From the NCBI GenBank assembly GCA_964581165.1, contig CAZOMM010000005.1, positions 1 through 41,222 on the forward strand: a DNA stretch of 41,222 bases. The letters run 5' to 3'. The position numbers and the translations under genes were made by a program. The DNA is from CAZPAN01 sp964581165. Its GTDB lineage: Bacteria; Actinomycetota; Coriobacteriia; Coriobacteriales; CADBOM01. Positions 23,497 to 32,582 of this stretch are shown here, one piece after another; within the stretch, counting starts at the first letter, position 1, and every line of letters starts with the position of its first letter. Below the pieces are notes generated by a model. It made no database searches and was not told where the DNA came from. It saw nothing but the letters and a program-made list of their open reading frames with translations.

Positions 23497-24552
23497 ATGG
23501 ATACGGTTTTAGGTATTTTGTCGATAGTTGCATATGTTTTAGCGGCCGTATGTGCTGTTGTTTGTGTAGTTCTGTTTTTTAAGCTAGAAGTTCGTGAGGC
23601 CATTCGATTCCTGCAGCACAAGCCGAGTAAGGCAAGTGAATCCAATCGTTGGAATTTTGCTCGACCTAGGCCAGGCTCTGGCAAAGGCCGTAGTGGTAGT
23701 TCTGGTCGTATATCCGTTTCGGACGATAGGACAACAGGAAAACAACAAAGTTCATCAAATATTCCCGAAAGTGAGCAGTCGACAGGTCTAGTTCTTGATG
23801 ATGGCGAATCTAGAACAGAGACTCTCGAATTTGAGCAGTCAACCCTTATGGAGGCGGCAGTTCAGACTCAATTACCCGCTAACTCGCCTGTTGTTGCTGC
23901 CGCTGGGTCTTCTACTTTTTCAGTTGCAAAAGAACAAGAAGTCACAGCCGATAGTGAATCAGAGACTGGTCTTTTGATAAGCGAAGGCGAATCTGTCACC
24001 GGGCTATTAACTGCGGACTCAGAGAGTGAAACTGGACTTCTCACTGCGGACACAGAGAGCGAAACAGGATTATTAGCCGCAGATACAGAGATCGAAACCG
24101 GGCTTTTAAGCACCCAAACTGCTAGCGATACAGGTTCTACTCAAGAAGAATTTACTTTTGATAGTGAAGCTGAGACCGGAATTCTTAATGCCGACTCAGA
24201 AAACGAGACTGGAATCTTAAGCACCGAGACCGAGGCAGAAACAGGAATTCTTACAGATCAGGTAAGTCAGCCATTAACCACAAGTCTAGATTCTGCGTAT
24301 GAAGTTGCCGCAGCGAATCAAGTACCACAACAAGCCATTGCTGTTGATGCAACTACCCAAATCTCCGGCACCGAGTCGACTAGTTCAACTAGTCAAGCAG
24401 ATGCGCTCTCATTTGATGAGCAAACAAGCACTGGAGTTATTACTGGCGATTCGATGAGTAAAGAGGCAGTGGCGGTTGAGGAGGATGAGCAATTTGTATT
24501 CAAGATTAAACAGCATGAATTGATTGTTGAAGTGGATGTTGAGATTGAGTAG
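23497..24552 (+). CDS. Membrane protein with 11-residue Thr-Gly-(Leu/Ile)-Leu repeats (putative phospho-scaffold)
   Basis: A 351-residue protein of no family known to me. One N-terminal membrane helix (residues about 5-28) is followed by a basic stretch (36-75), and then an acidic, disordered region. In that region, Thr residues 157, 168, 179, 190, 201, 212 and again 227, 238, 249 recur exactly every 11 residues in the context (D/E)xE-T-G-(L/I)-L; copy 212 is degenerate (DTGS). Acidic residues before Thr and hydrophobic residues at +2/+3 fit known preferences of bacterial Ser/Thr kinases and the +3 selectivity of FHA domains. Further STG sites are at Thr 96 and 312. A short conserved-looking C-terminus (QFVFKIKQHELIVEVDVEIE) follows. 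Inference: a phosphorylated docking platform for the operon's FHA proteins. Six bases after the kinase gene. Confidence 0.75.
   Translation: MDTVLGILSIVAYVLAAVCAVVCVVLFFKLEVREAIRFLQHKPSKASESNRWNFARPRPGSGKGRSGSSGRISVSDDRTTGKQQSSSNIPESEQSTGLVLDDGESRTETLEFEQSTLMEAAVQTQLPANSPVVAAAGSSTFSVAKEQEVTADSESETGLLISEGESVTGLLTADSESETGLLTADTESETGLLAADTEIETGLLSTQTASDTGSTQEEFTFDSEAETGILNADSENETGILSTETEAETGILTDQVSQPLTTSLDSAYEVAAANQVPQQAIAVDATTQISGTESTSSTSQADALSFDEQTSTGVITGDSMSKEAVAVEEDEQFVFKIKQHELIVEVDVEIE
23944..24255 (+). repeat. 33-bp coding repeats for the Thr-Gly motif
   Basis: Nine diverged 33-base units in two blocks (six, then three, with one offset of four codons) encode the 11-residue repeat. Codons differ between units while the Thr-Gly-hydrophobic core is kept, suggesting selection on the peptide rather than recent duplication. 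Confidence 0.85.
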
Positions 24553-24576
24553 TTGGATTGTGAGGAGGAAAAGTCT

Positions 24577-27500
24577 ATGAGTAAGAGATTAAAAAAGTCG
24601 GTTGAGAAGGGCTTGTCGCTCTTCCTCTCAGCAGTCTTGATTTTGTTGTTGGTGCCAATAAGTCCTAGAGCATACGCAAATGATGAAGGGTCAACTGATT
24701 ATTCTGATTATGTTATCGCTGCTGATAGTGATGATGAATATGCCTACGGAATTCCCCTAAGTTTGATTTACAACAATCATGGAGATGGCTCGGATACTCA
24801 ATCCGGCAATCCTTGGATCAGTGTCAATTTAGATATTGATGGGCTTCCTGTAACTGATCTAAATGCTGATGAAAATCAAACTGAGCGTGAGGCAGCCTAC
24901 AGTAATATCCAAGATTCCTTGTTAAATGCAGCTAAAGAAGTTTTTGAAAGTTATTCAACTGATGACTTAAAAGGCATTTTCAACGCTGACCCGGATTTTA
25001 AGGGCAATGTACTTAGCAGCAATTCAACCCTTAACGCGATTGAAGATTTCATAAATAACCCTAACAATGACAATACTGATTCAAACGAAGGCAGTGGAGA
25101 GGATCAGAGCGAAGGGTCTTCCAGCTCTGCTGAAAGCAGCGAAAGTACTGCGACAGAAGGTGAGGGAGAATCCAACACTGGCAGCGATTCAACAACAGAC
25201 ACAGAAGGAAACAGCGGTTCTGAAGACTCGGCAGAGACTGTAGATTCTGTTGATGCCCGTGCCTTAGCTTCAGAGTTAATTGAAAACAATTACATAGAAA
25301 TCGAAATATCTGGAATCTCTGCTTATTCATTTGAAGACGAGGACAGTGGGAATAACTCTGATATAGAAAACGCAAGCATAGGTGAATTGTCGAGGGTTGT
25401 TTGGGATATCGCAAACAAGACGGTAACAAACATTTCGACTTCAGAGAGTCTGCTTGATGTTGATTATGAGGAAAATACACTAAACGAAAAAGGCGAACTC
25501 AAGCTACGCGCCCTTGGTAGCGGTGATGAAACTCTCACAGTTGAATATGAGTACAACAATTCAGTCACTGACTTTGAATACGTTGTCGAAAATGTTGGTA
25601 CGTATACATACACCATAAAAATCAAAGATGATTTGACAGACGATCAAAAGAATTATCTAGAAGAATGTGGAATTGATCTTGGTGCAACAATAGATGTTGA
25701 CGATGCGCAGAGTATTGGAAATTACATCTTTAGCTACGAAGGAGAATACAAAGGAGAAATTATTGAGCCGGCAGTTTCGGAAGACAACAGTGACGACAGC
25801 GAGAATGCTGGCTCTGAGTACGAAGCCGTAAAAAAATCCCAGGAAATTGAGATCACAATCTCTGATCTTTTTACTAAGACCAGCATAAGTAGCACCATAG
25901 AAGATACACTCAAGACATGGGAGTCTACAAATATTGATGTAGAGGCTTTGCTGGAAGTGGAAGCTGCTGAGCTGGAAGGCGCTATCTATACCGACAAGGC
26001 TCAGTGGGCTTTGGAGATCCTCGATGAAATGAGTGTCGAGGAGACAAGCTATGTGTATACCGAAGCTGAATCGAATGGAGACTATAAAGCAACTTACTCA
26101 GAAGGAAGCCTAACAATCACTGGGCGCCAAAGTACCAATGACGAAGAAGTAGAAGTAGTTGTTAAATGGAAGCTCCCCGATTATTCAGATGGCAGCTCGA
26201 ACTCAGACAGTTCCGAGGATGGCGAAGAAGCAACCGAGTCTTACTTTATCTGCACCTTCACTATTAAAGTTGAGTCTACAGACGTATTTTCTGACTGGAA
26301 TCTTGGTGATACAAACTACGACAATGCATTTCGCCTAGAAAATGATACAAAAGAAGTTTTGCTACAGGCTGTAAATGCGTATTTATGGGATCAACTTCCA
26401 GAGGTAGAAAAGAATGAAATTAGCCAAGTAGACTTTTTTACTGCCGTTGATCTAGATGGGGAATATTCGACAGATGGGAGCTCATCTTCTAGTGTTAGTG
26501 CCAACTTCACATATGGCACTAACATAGAAGGTACTGTTTGGGGGTACTACTCAAATCAGATTAAGAGTGACGACATAGATGTCTCCATTAATTCAATGGA
26601 ATCCGTTGACTGGGTTGAGGGAGATTATCCCGGCACCCTTACTGTAAAAGCTGCTAATTCAAATAACGAAGTAAAAGAAGCAAACACCGAGAACTATGCT
26701 GGTATCTGGTTTAACTCAGATGATGAAAACCCATATGTTGAGTTTGATAGCACAGTGGAAGAACTCGACGATGGCAGCAGTCCATACAAGTTTACGGTTG
26801 GCAACCAGAATCAAAATGTAGCTTATATAATCGAAGATCCAGATGGTGGATTCGCACTAGGAGATTTTGATCAGAGGCAGGAAGTTAACACAGCTAACGG
26901 CATCAACAAAGAAACAGTTTATATTCGAACTCCAGATGGCATTATTAGAGCAATTTCAGGTGTTACATATCAAATAGATACAGTAGCTCCTACGCTCCAA
27001 AGCTGGGATGTAGAAGAGTTAGACAACAGCGGAACCACTTGGCTTGATAAGCTTTTAAGTGGCACAATTTTCTTCTCCAAGGATACAGTTACCTTTAAAG
27101 CATATGTTGTAGACGAATACCCCTCAACTGAAACTTCTACATCTACCAATGAGGCTAAAGTTTCCGGACTTGACAGCGTAGGCATAAGCTACACAAACAA
27201 GCTCACCGGCAATAATGCTTCAAAAGAATATACGAGTGCTGATGGTGATGATGGCTGGTATTCCCTTGAAATCAAAGGTGATGCCGAGGTAGACACCAGC
27301 AGTATTATTGTTAGTGCAACAGATGTTGCAGGCAACAGTGTTAGCAATACTGCGGATAACTACGATGCCATACCCTCTGACATTGTTCGCTTAGTTGCTG
27401 ATTCTGAAGCTCCAGTAATTAGTGTGTCTTATGACAACCATACTTTCTATAACGGTTCTTATCTAAAATCCAATCGCACTTTAACAGTTACTATTTCGGA

Positions 27501-29100
27501 CACATTCTATAGTTATTTGCGGCAGTACAGAGGGGATCAGACTGTCTTTACCATCACCCGAGATGGAGGCAATGCTGTAAGTATCCCTCTCAGTAGTTTT
27601 ACCGATAACGGAACGAGCGGAACCTATACCTACTACTTTGGCCAAGATGGAGATTGGACAGTTAGCAACATCGTTGTCAACGATCTCGTAGGCCGCACAG
27701 TTTCATATCAAATGACTGGCACCAATGGTGCGTTTACCATTGATAAAACAATCCCAACTCTAGATGTCTCATTTGACAACAATGATGTAGCTAATGGGAT
27801 GTACTACAAAGCTGTTCGTACCGCCACGCTTGTTGTAGTCGAAACTAACTTCAATGCGGGTCTGATTAATGTGACTACCAACGGTTCCTTTAGTGGCTGG
27901 ACTTCGAATGGCAATGTCCACACAGCTACGGTGTCATTTAGTACCGACGGTATTTATACACTTGAAGTAAGTGGGGAAGATCTAGCTACTAATCAGCTTA
28001 ACTCCTATAGTTCGGGTGAATTTGTAATTGATCTTACAATGCCAATTGTCGAAATAACGGGAGTTACCGATGCTGCATATGGTCCTGGCGAGGCGGTTCT
28101 TCCTGCTGTCTTAGTTAGCGATACAAACATCGATTCAAGTTCAACTACTATTGGCAATGCAGGAATGCCAGAAAAGATAAGTGCCCTCGACAGTACTTCT
28201 AATCCTTACAATGCTTCGATTTCTTCTACAGATACCGAGATAATAGTTACTTATGCAGATCCAGAAGAGATTCGTGCTAACGATGGCATCTATACCCTCA
28301 CAGTTAATGCATACGATCTTGCTGGCAACACTACTACTCAGACCGTCACCTGGTCGGTAAATCGATTTGGCTCGACATTCTATGTGGCCGCTGGCAACCA
28401 GATGCTTGATACTTGGTCGCAAACAGCAGTTGACTTAACAGTAGTCGAAGTAAATCCAAGTGGAATCTCCGATTATTCGATCTATCTATCCAAGGACAAT
28501 GTCACAGAGCAGATTAACGATAGCCAGATGAGCGTAGAAAGCAATCAGCGCAACGAAAACTGGTACAGCAATACCTATTCGTTCCCCAGCTCGCTCTACT
28601 CAGAAGATGGCTCTTATAGCATCACTATCGTTAGCACTGACAATGCCTCAAATACAGCCGAAAATACAGAAACTGATAGGACACAAACTGACAGTGGCAC
28701 AAGAACAAGAGGAACTCTTTCTTTTGCCATCGATGCAACACCTCCAACTGTTACTGTGCTAAATCCAGCTGAACCCGATGAAGGGGTACTAAGAGTTAAG
28801 GTTGAGGACAATGGAGTTATAGATAGGGTTGTCTATCAATCTGCAGACTCAGATGATGTCTTAGATGCTGTGCAATCAGAAGATGATTCCACTGTCTATC
28901 TACTTGATGTAGAAGATACATACGACATTGTTGTTACGGCTAGCGACTTAGCGCAAAACAGCACTCAGGTAGACGATTCAAGCATGGCCGAGGTGGGATT
29001 TATTGCCCTGCTTATTATCCTTCCCATAATTTTGATAGCCATTGTTGCTTATCTGATATATCGCAACAGAAAAAAGCAGCAGGCTAATTCAAGTTACTAA
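24577..29100 (+). CDS. Large Ig-like surface protein, membrane anchored
   Basis: A 1507-residue exported protein. The signal peptide (basic KRLKK, hydrophobic core, cleavage after PRAYA) is followed by an acidic Ser/Glu-rich low-complexity stretch near residues 165-230. Many beta-sandwich modules then follow, of the bacterial Ig/cadherin-like kind, with recurring phrases such as IDTVAPTLQSW, ADSEAPVISVSYD, IDKTIPTLDVSFD and IDATPPTVTVLNP. A C-terminal membrane helix (ALLIILPIILIAIVAYLIY) with a basic tail anchors it; there is no LPxTG motif. The ATG at 24577 is chosen because GAGGAGG at 24562-24568 precedes it and the signal peptide begins there. A T7SS role is inferred from position: it could be a surface stalk or an EsaA substitute, or an adhesin carried with the system. 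Confidence 0.85.
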   Translation: MSKRLKKSVEKGLSLFLSAVLILLLVPISPRAYANDEGSTDYSDYVIAADSDDEYAYGIPLSLIYNNHGDGSDTQSGNPWISVNLDIDGLPVTDLNADENQTEREAAYSNIQDSLLNAAKEVFESYSTDDLKGIFNADPDFKGNVLSSNSTLNAIEDFINNPNNDNTDSNEGSGEDQSEGSSSSAESSESTATEGEGESNTGSDSTTDTEGNSGSEDSAETVDSVDARALASELIENNYIEIEISGISAYSFEDEDSGNNSDIENASIGELSRVVWDIANKTVTNISTSESLLDVDYEENTLNEKGELKLRALGSGDETLTVEYEYNNSVTDFEYVVENVGTYTYTIKIKDDLTDDQKNYLEECGIDLGATIDVDDAQSIGNYIFSYEGEYKGEIIEPAVSEDNSDDSENAGSEYEAVKKSQEIEITISDLFTKTSISSTIEDTLKTWESTNIDVEALLEVEAAELEGAIYTDKAQWALEILDEMSVEETSYVYTEAESNGDYKATYSEGSLTITGRQSTNDEEVEVVVKWKLPDYSDGSSNSDSSEDGEEATESYFICTFTIKVESTDVFSDWNLGDTNYDNAFRLENDTKEVLLQAVNAYLWDQLPEVEKNEISQVDFFTAVDLDGEYSTDGSSSSSVSANFTYGTNIEGTVWGYYSNQIKSDDIDVSINSMESVDWVEGDYPGTLTVKAANSNNEVKEANTENYAGIWFNSDDENPYVEFDSTVEELDDGSSPYKFTVGNQNQNVAYIIEDPDGGFALGDFDQRQEVNTANGINKETVYIRTPDGIIRAISGVTYQIDTVAPTLQSWDVEELDNSGTTWLDKLLSGTIFFSKDTVTFKAYVVDEYPSTETSTSTNEAKVSGLDSVGISYTNKLTGNNASKEYTSADGDDGWYSLEIKGDAEVDTSSIIVSATDVAGNSVSNTADNYDAIPSDIVRLVADSEAPVISVSYDNHTFYNGSYLKSNRTLTVTISDTFYSYLRQYRGDQTVFTITRDGGNAVSIPLSSFTDNGTSGTYTYYFGQDGDWTVSNIVVNDLVGRTVSYQMTGTNGAFTIDKTIPTLDVSFDNNDVANGMYYKAVRTATLVVVETNFNAGLINVTTNGSFSGWTSNGNVHTATVSFSTDGIYTLEVSGEDLATNQLNSYSSGEFVIDLTMPIVEITGVTDAAYGPGEAVLPAVLVSDTNIDSSSTTIGNAGMPEKISALDSTSNPYNASISSTDTEIIVTYADPEEIRANDGIYTLTVNAYDLAGNTTTQTVTWSVNRFGSTFYVAAGNQMLDTWSQTAVDLTVVEVNPSGISDYSIYLSKDNVTEQINDSQMSVESNQRNENWYSNTYSFPSSLYSEDGSYSITIVSTDNASNTAENTETDRTQTDSGTRTRGTLSFAIDATPPTVTVLNPAEPDEGVLRVKVEDNGVIDRVVYQSADSDDVLDAVQSEDDSTVYLLDVEDTYDIVVTASDLAQNSTQVDDSSMAEVGFIALLIILPIILIAIVAYLIYRNRKKQQANSSY

Positions 29101-29268
29101 TGGATGCGTGTACGTGCAGATACATACCTGCACGTACAGCCAAGTGCTGCCAAGTGCTGCCAGGTGCAGGCGATTGCAATACCAAATAAGCATTCAGCTT
29201 AACAAGATGATGTTTGTAGGAGACTTACACGGTAGGTCTCCTACAGCAAACTAGAAATTGAGGACGTG
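29101..29268 (+). promoter_or_regulatory. Spacer with two hairpins and CAAGTGCTGC repeats
   Basis: After the surface-protein stop, GTACGTGCAG (29110-29119) pairs perfectly with CTGCACGTAC (29128-29137). CAAGTGCTGC is repeated at 29141-29150 and 29151-29160. GTAGGAGAC (29216-29224) pairs with GTCTCCTAC (29236-29244) just before the lipoprotein ribosome site. Neither stem has a T-tract, so they may modulate RNA processing or expression rather than terminate transcription. Confidence 0.5.
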
Positions 29269-30456
29269 ATGAGAAGAGTTAATTTGAGATATGTCTATGC
29301 AAAAGGGAAAAGATCTTTCTTTTTGTCCTGCACCTGTACTGCTCTTTTTGTTGCCGTATTGGTACTATCTCAAGGCTGCTCATCACAAAGTTCATTTACG
29401 GGCGCTTCTTCAACTTCTTCTAAATCTAATTCGCAAAGCTCTTCATCTACCTCTAGTAGTTCTTCTGACTCTTCTTATAGCGGCCTTTATGGAGCCCCTA
29501 TTAACACGGTAACAGGTGGCGGAGCAGCGATAGCAACCAGTTCGGGAGTTTTTGTCTCATCGTTTTATGAGACTGACGAGCAAGAAGTGGGAATTTACTA
29601 TGCAGCTGATATAGACAGTAGTGAGCAATCCTATACAGCAATCTCTGCTGAAAATGGTTTGTATCTCAATTTCTACGCCGGAAAGCTTTATTACATTTCT
29701 ACATCCGACGGCAGCTTAAGCTCCATCGATGATGGCCAAGAAATTCATGTGATTGAAGATCCAACAAATATCCAAGAGTCCGATACCCAAGAAGCCACAC
29801 AGACAAGCATTTACCAAGCTCCTGACACTTCATATATCTCGAGCATGCAAATCTATGATGGCTATGCCTACTTTATTCAAAGCTACGAGGATTCTTTTGA
29901 ACTAGTTAGTCTGTCTCTAGACACAAATCAGGCTCAGACATTGTTTGAGTCGAGCAAAGAAAGTGGATCTACTGCGTGGTGCTTTGTTAACTCTGATGGT
30001 TTAAACGTCCTTTTTAGTACACAGGACAACACATGGGCCATGTATACAAGCGCGCTAGATCTTGAAGATCCCAGTTTTACTCAGACTCTATCGGGCGAAG
30101 GCCAGATTGCTTGTTTTACGATGATCAACAACGAGCTGTTTTACTGCACAGAGGAGTCTGGGAGCATCTTACGATCCATTTCTGCAAGTGGACAACAGCG
30201 TGAATATTCCTCGGCCCAAAATGCAAAACTAATTGTTAATTATGGCAGCTATATCTTTTCGATCTCTTCTAATGGAACAGTTTATTTAACCCATGCTTCC
30301 TCGGGCATTAGCAGCTCTTTGCAAATCGAAGAACTGCAGGTCAAATCGAGCGATTCTTTTATGTTCGATAAAGACAGACTGTGGATTTCGTCGATGTCTC
30401 GCAGCGTTGGAGGCTTTGTAACTGTTGGAGAAATTTCATCTTATTTTGGAGATTGA
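29269..30456 (+). CDS. Ser-rich lipoprotein, beta-propeller-like
   Basis: A 395-residue exported protein with a hydrophobic N-terminal helix ending VLSQGCSS, an acceptable lipobox with the modified Cys near residue 37, so probably a lipoprotein. A Ser/Thr linker of about 40 residues follows. The remainder consists of repeated short beta-strand units with Tyr-rich phrases (LYYISTSDGSLSSID, YFIQSYEDSFELVSLSLD, LFYCTEESGSILRSI). This resembles DUF5050-type beta-propellers, but no family can be named with certainty. The ATG at 29269 is favoured over the GTG at 29266, which lies too close to the GAGGA ribosome site. It sits between the surface protein and the FHA membrane protein and probably acts at the outer membrane face. 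Confidence 0.72.
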   Translation: MRRVNLRYVYAKGKRSFFLSCTCTALFVAVLVLSQGCSSQSSFTGASSTSSKSNSQSSSSTSSSSSDSSYSGLYGAPINTVTGGGAAIATSSGVFVSSFYETDEQEVGIYYAADIDSSEQSYTAISAENGLYLNFYAGKLYYISTSDGSLSSIDDGQEIHVIEDPTNIQESDTQEATQTSIYQAPDTSYISSMQIYDGYAYFIQSYEDSFELVSLSLDTNQAQTLFESSKESGSTAWCFVNSDGLNVLFSTQDNTWAMYTSALDLEDPSFTQTLSGEGQIACFTMINNELFYCTEESGSILRSISASGQQREYSSAQNAKLIVNYGSYIFSISSNGTVYLTHASSGISSSLQIEELQVKSSDSFMFDKDRLWISSMSRSVGGFVTVGEISSYFGD

Positions 30457-30632
30457 GCAAAAGCGACTGAGTAGAAACAAGAGGTCGAGCAAAAAAGACT
30501 GAGATTGAGAGCAAAAAAAAGCGATTGGGCTAAAGAGATTGAGAGCAAAAAGAAACTGAGCGAAAGATCGAGAAAGACCGACTTTATTCAAAACACTATG
30601 CATAGCACTTAAAAGATCAGGAAAGGAAAGCT
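30457..30632 (+). repeat. Purine-rich degenerate repeats in spacer
   Basis: The 176-base spacer is almost entirely A and G on the plus strand between about 30457 and 30585. It has several near-copies of GAGCAAAAAGCGACTGAG and GATTGAGAGCAAAAA. GGAAAGGAAAG before the next start serves as ribosome site. No hairpin is evident. Confidence 0.6.
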
Positions 30633-32207
30633 ATGAATTGCAGTAACTGCGGTGCCTTTTGTGCGGATGGTGAGAGTTTCTGTTCTATGTGCGGAACTGC
30701 TCTTAACTCATATCCAGCACAGGCAGGCTCTACAAATGCATATGCGTCTCCGCATGCAAAGCAAGCAATTGGTGGACAGGCACATTCTCAGCCGCAGTCT
30801 GTAAATCCACAGCAGTCATATGGGTATAACCCTCAGGTAAACCCCGGAATGACTGGCGCGTATCAAACACAGCAAGGCTATGCCAATCAAGGCCAAGCAC
30901 AAGCTCAAGCCAAGGCATTTCCACGTTATTCTCAGGGTTGCTTGGGCGCTGCTTGGTCAGATATCACTGGTAGGCAGGGATGGTTTAAAAAGACTTTGCT
31001 CTTAGCTTTGGTGATGTTTGTTCCAATTCTTAATTTTTTTGTTATAGGTTATGCTCTCAAAAAAGGTGCAGATGCTGCATATGGTAGACAGAGCCAAAAA
31101 GATCAGATTTTTGATAGTGGCAATTTCAAAATAGGTTTTTTTGCTGTTGTTATAACTCTTGTTTGTCTTCTGATAGTTTTTCTGGTCGGACTTATCCCAG
31201 TTCCAATAATTGGATCATTAGTAGCAATTCTCTTAGGGATTGTTCAGGGCGCAAGTTATATTCGCATAGCAGTCTTTGATTCTTTGGCCCAGGGTTTTCA
31301 AATTCCCAAGTTGTTTAGTGCAATGGGAAAGAAGTTTGGGACTTATATCTGGTGCTTAATTGGTATAGGTTTAATTTGCTTCCTTTGGTTCTTAATTCTG
31401 GCTCTACTTTCATCAATAGTTGGAAGTATATTTGCAGTTAGCATCGCCGATACAATACAAGATCTATATATCGATTATCTCTATTATTCCTACTACTCCT
31501 CATACTACGGATACGGATTGTCTAGCTTGGGCGGCACACTCCTTGCATTTGTTTTGATAATTATTGTTTTTACCTACCTTGCCTTTATTGGAATTTCGTT
31601 TTTATGGTGCTTGCTTTATAGAGCCTTGGGTCACTGGGTAGCCAGATATGTTCCGGAGTGGATTTCCGAGGCTAATAATTACCGGGTGTATACTCCATCA
31701 AATTATTATGCTCTTGCACAAGATCCTACGCCGGCCTCCACTTCTGGATCCGCGCCGGTTTCTACGCCAGGCTTTACATCAAATCCCAGCCCTAGTTCTG
31801 TTTCCACAGCTGGCTCTATTCCCACGCCGAGCCCTGTTTCCACAGCTACTCCAGGATCCACGGCTGCTTCTATGCCTTTTCCAACTCTGTCTTCTGATAA
31901 TCCGACTGGCATATTAATTCAAAGCGTGAGACTGGTTCGTAACAACGGCCAGACAATAACAGTCAAAAGCTTTCCAGCCGTTTTAGGAAAAGGCAGCGCT
32001 GCTACGTATCAGATAGAAGGAAACAACATGATCAGTAGGGAGCATGTCAAGATCTTCAAGATAAATAACTCTGTTCAAGTTCAGGACATGGGATCTACTA
32101 ATAAAACCTTTGTTAATGGTCGCGAATTGAATGTCGGAGAGACTGTCGAGCTACATCGAGGAGACACCCTTACCCTAGCCGACGAAATTTTTAAGGTCGA
32201 TTTTTAA
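30633..32207 (+). CDS. Zinc-ribbon, DUF4013-like membrane protein with C-terminal FHA domain
   Basis: A 524-residue protein. The N-terminal zinc ribbon has CSNC at residues 3-6 and CSMC at 17-20. A Gln/Gly-rich linker leads to about four to five membrane helices between residues 120 and 345, resembling DUF4013. The membrane part includes an unusual Tyr-rich loop (YLYYSYYSSYYGYG). A Pro/Ser/Thr linker follows, then an FHA domain at about 445-524 (VLGKG; SREHV; GSTNKTFVNG). The canonical Asn-Gly-Thr is NKT here. FHA domains bind phosphothreonine, so this protein can tie the membrane to a phosphorylated partner in the same operon. It precedes the WXG100 gene by 69 bases. Confidence 0.8.
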   Translation: MNCSNCGAFCADGESFCSMCGTALNSYPAQAGSTNAYASPHAKQAIGGQAHSQPQSVNPQQSYGYNPQVNPGMTGAYQTQQGYANQGQAQAQAKAFPRYSQGCLGAAWSDITGRQGWFKKTLLLALVMFVPILNFFVIGYALKKGADAAYGRQSQKDQIFDSGNFKIGFFAVVITLVCLLIVFLVGLIPVPIIGSLVAILLGIVQGASYIRIAVFDSLAQGFQIPKLFSAMGKKFGTYIWCLIGIGLICFLWFLILALLSSIVGSIFAVSIADTIQDLYIDYLYYSYYSSYYGYGLSSLGGTLLAFVLIIIVFTYLAFIGISFLWCLLYRALGHWVARYVPEWISEANNYRVYTPSNYYALAQDPTPASTSGSAPVSTPGFTSNPSPSSVSTAGSIPTPSPVSTATPGSTAASMPFPTLSSDNPTGILIQSVRLVRNNGQTITVKSFPAVLGKGSAATYQIEGNNMISREHVKIFKINNSVQVQDMGSTNKTFVNGRELNVGETVELHRGDTLTLADEIFKVDF

Positions 32208-32212
32208 GCATG

Positions 32213-32276
32213 GAGTCAACGCAGTAAATAGCTGCGACTCGATATAAAAGTATCTCTATATAAGGAGGAAACAAAA
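32213..32276 (+). promoter_or_regulatory. Leader hairpin and strong ribosome site of the WXG100 gene
   Basis: GAGTC (32213-32217) with GACTC and GCAG with CTGC form a bulged stem (32213-32240). It is followed by the AT-rich GATATAAAAGTATCTCTATA and the strong AAGGAGGAA ribosome site. The arrangement suggests an internal promoter or a processed 5' end that raises expression of the substrate gene above its neighbours. Confidence 0.45.
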
Positions 32277-32573
32277 ATGGCAGGCACAATCAAAATTTCG
32301 CCGGATACGATGCGCTCACGTGCTAACGAGTACAGGCAACAAGGAAATGCTGTCGGTGATGTTATTACTAGGATGGATTCTCTTTTGAGCCAACTTCAGC
32401 AAGAGTGGGAAGGTGAAGCAAGTACCTCATACGCAGACAGATACAACAACGATCTAAGAAAAAGTTTTGTGGCCGCACAAGAGCTTATCGAAGAGATTGC
32501 TACCGCACTAGATCAGACCGCAACCGCTCTAGAAGAGCAGGATGCCCAAATTGGGGCTATGTTTAAGGGCTAG
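32277..32573 (+). CDS. esxA: WXG100 protein (EsxA-like T7SS substrate)
   Basis: A 98-residue helical-hairpin protein with the central turn motif W-E-G (in LQQEWEGEASTSYADRY, Trp near residue 43). Both size and the motif place it in the WXG100/ESAT-6 family of small T7SS substrates, which export as dimers. The C-terminal end is short (AQIGAMFKG) without a clear YxxxD/E. The gene has the strongest ribosome site in the operon, fitting a highly made substrate, and is nine bases ahead of the EssC gene, the usual T7SSb order. Confidence 0.93.
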   Translation: MAGTIKISPDTMRSRANEYRQQGNAVGDVITRMDSLLSQLQQEWEGEASTSYADRYNNDLRKSFVAAQELIEEIATALDQTATALEEQDAQIGAMFKG

Positions 32574-32582
32574 GCCTGAGGA

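Noticed and set aside
24577..29100. LPxTG cell-wall anchored adhesin
   Set aside because: The C-terminus has a membrane helix and basic tail but no LPxTG or similar sortase motif before it.
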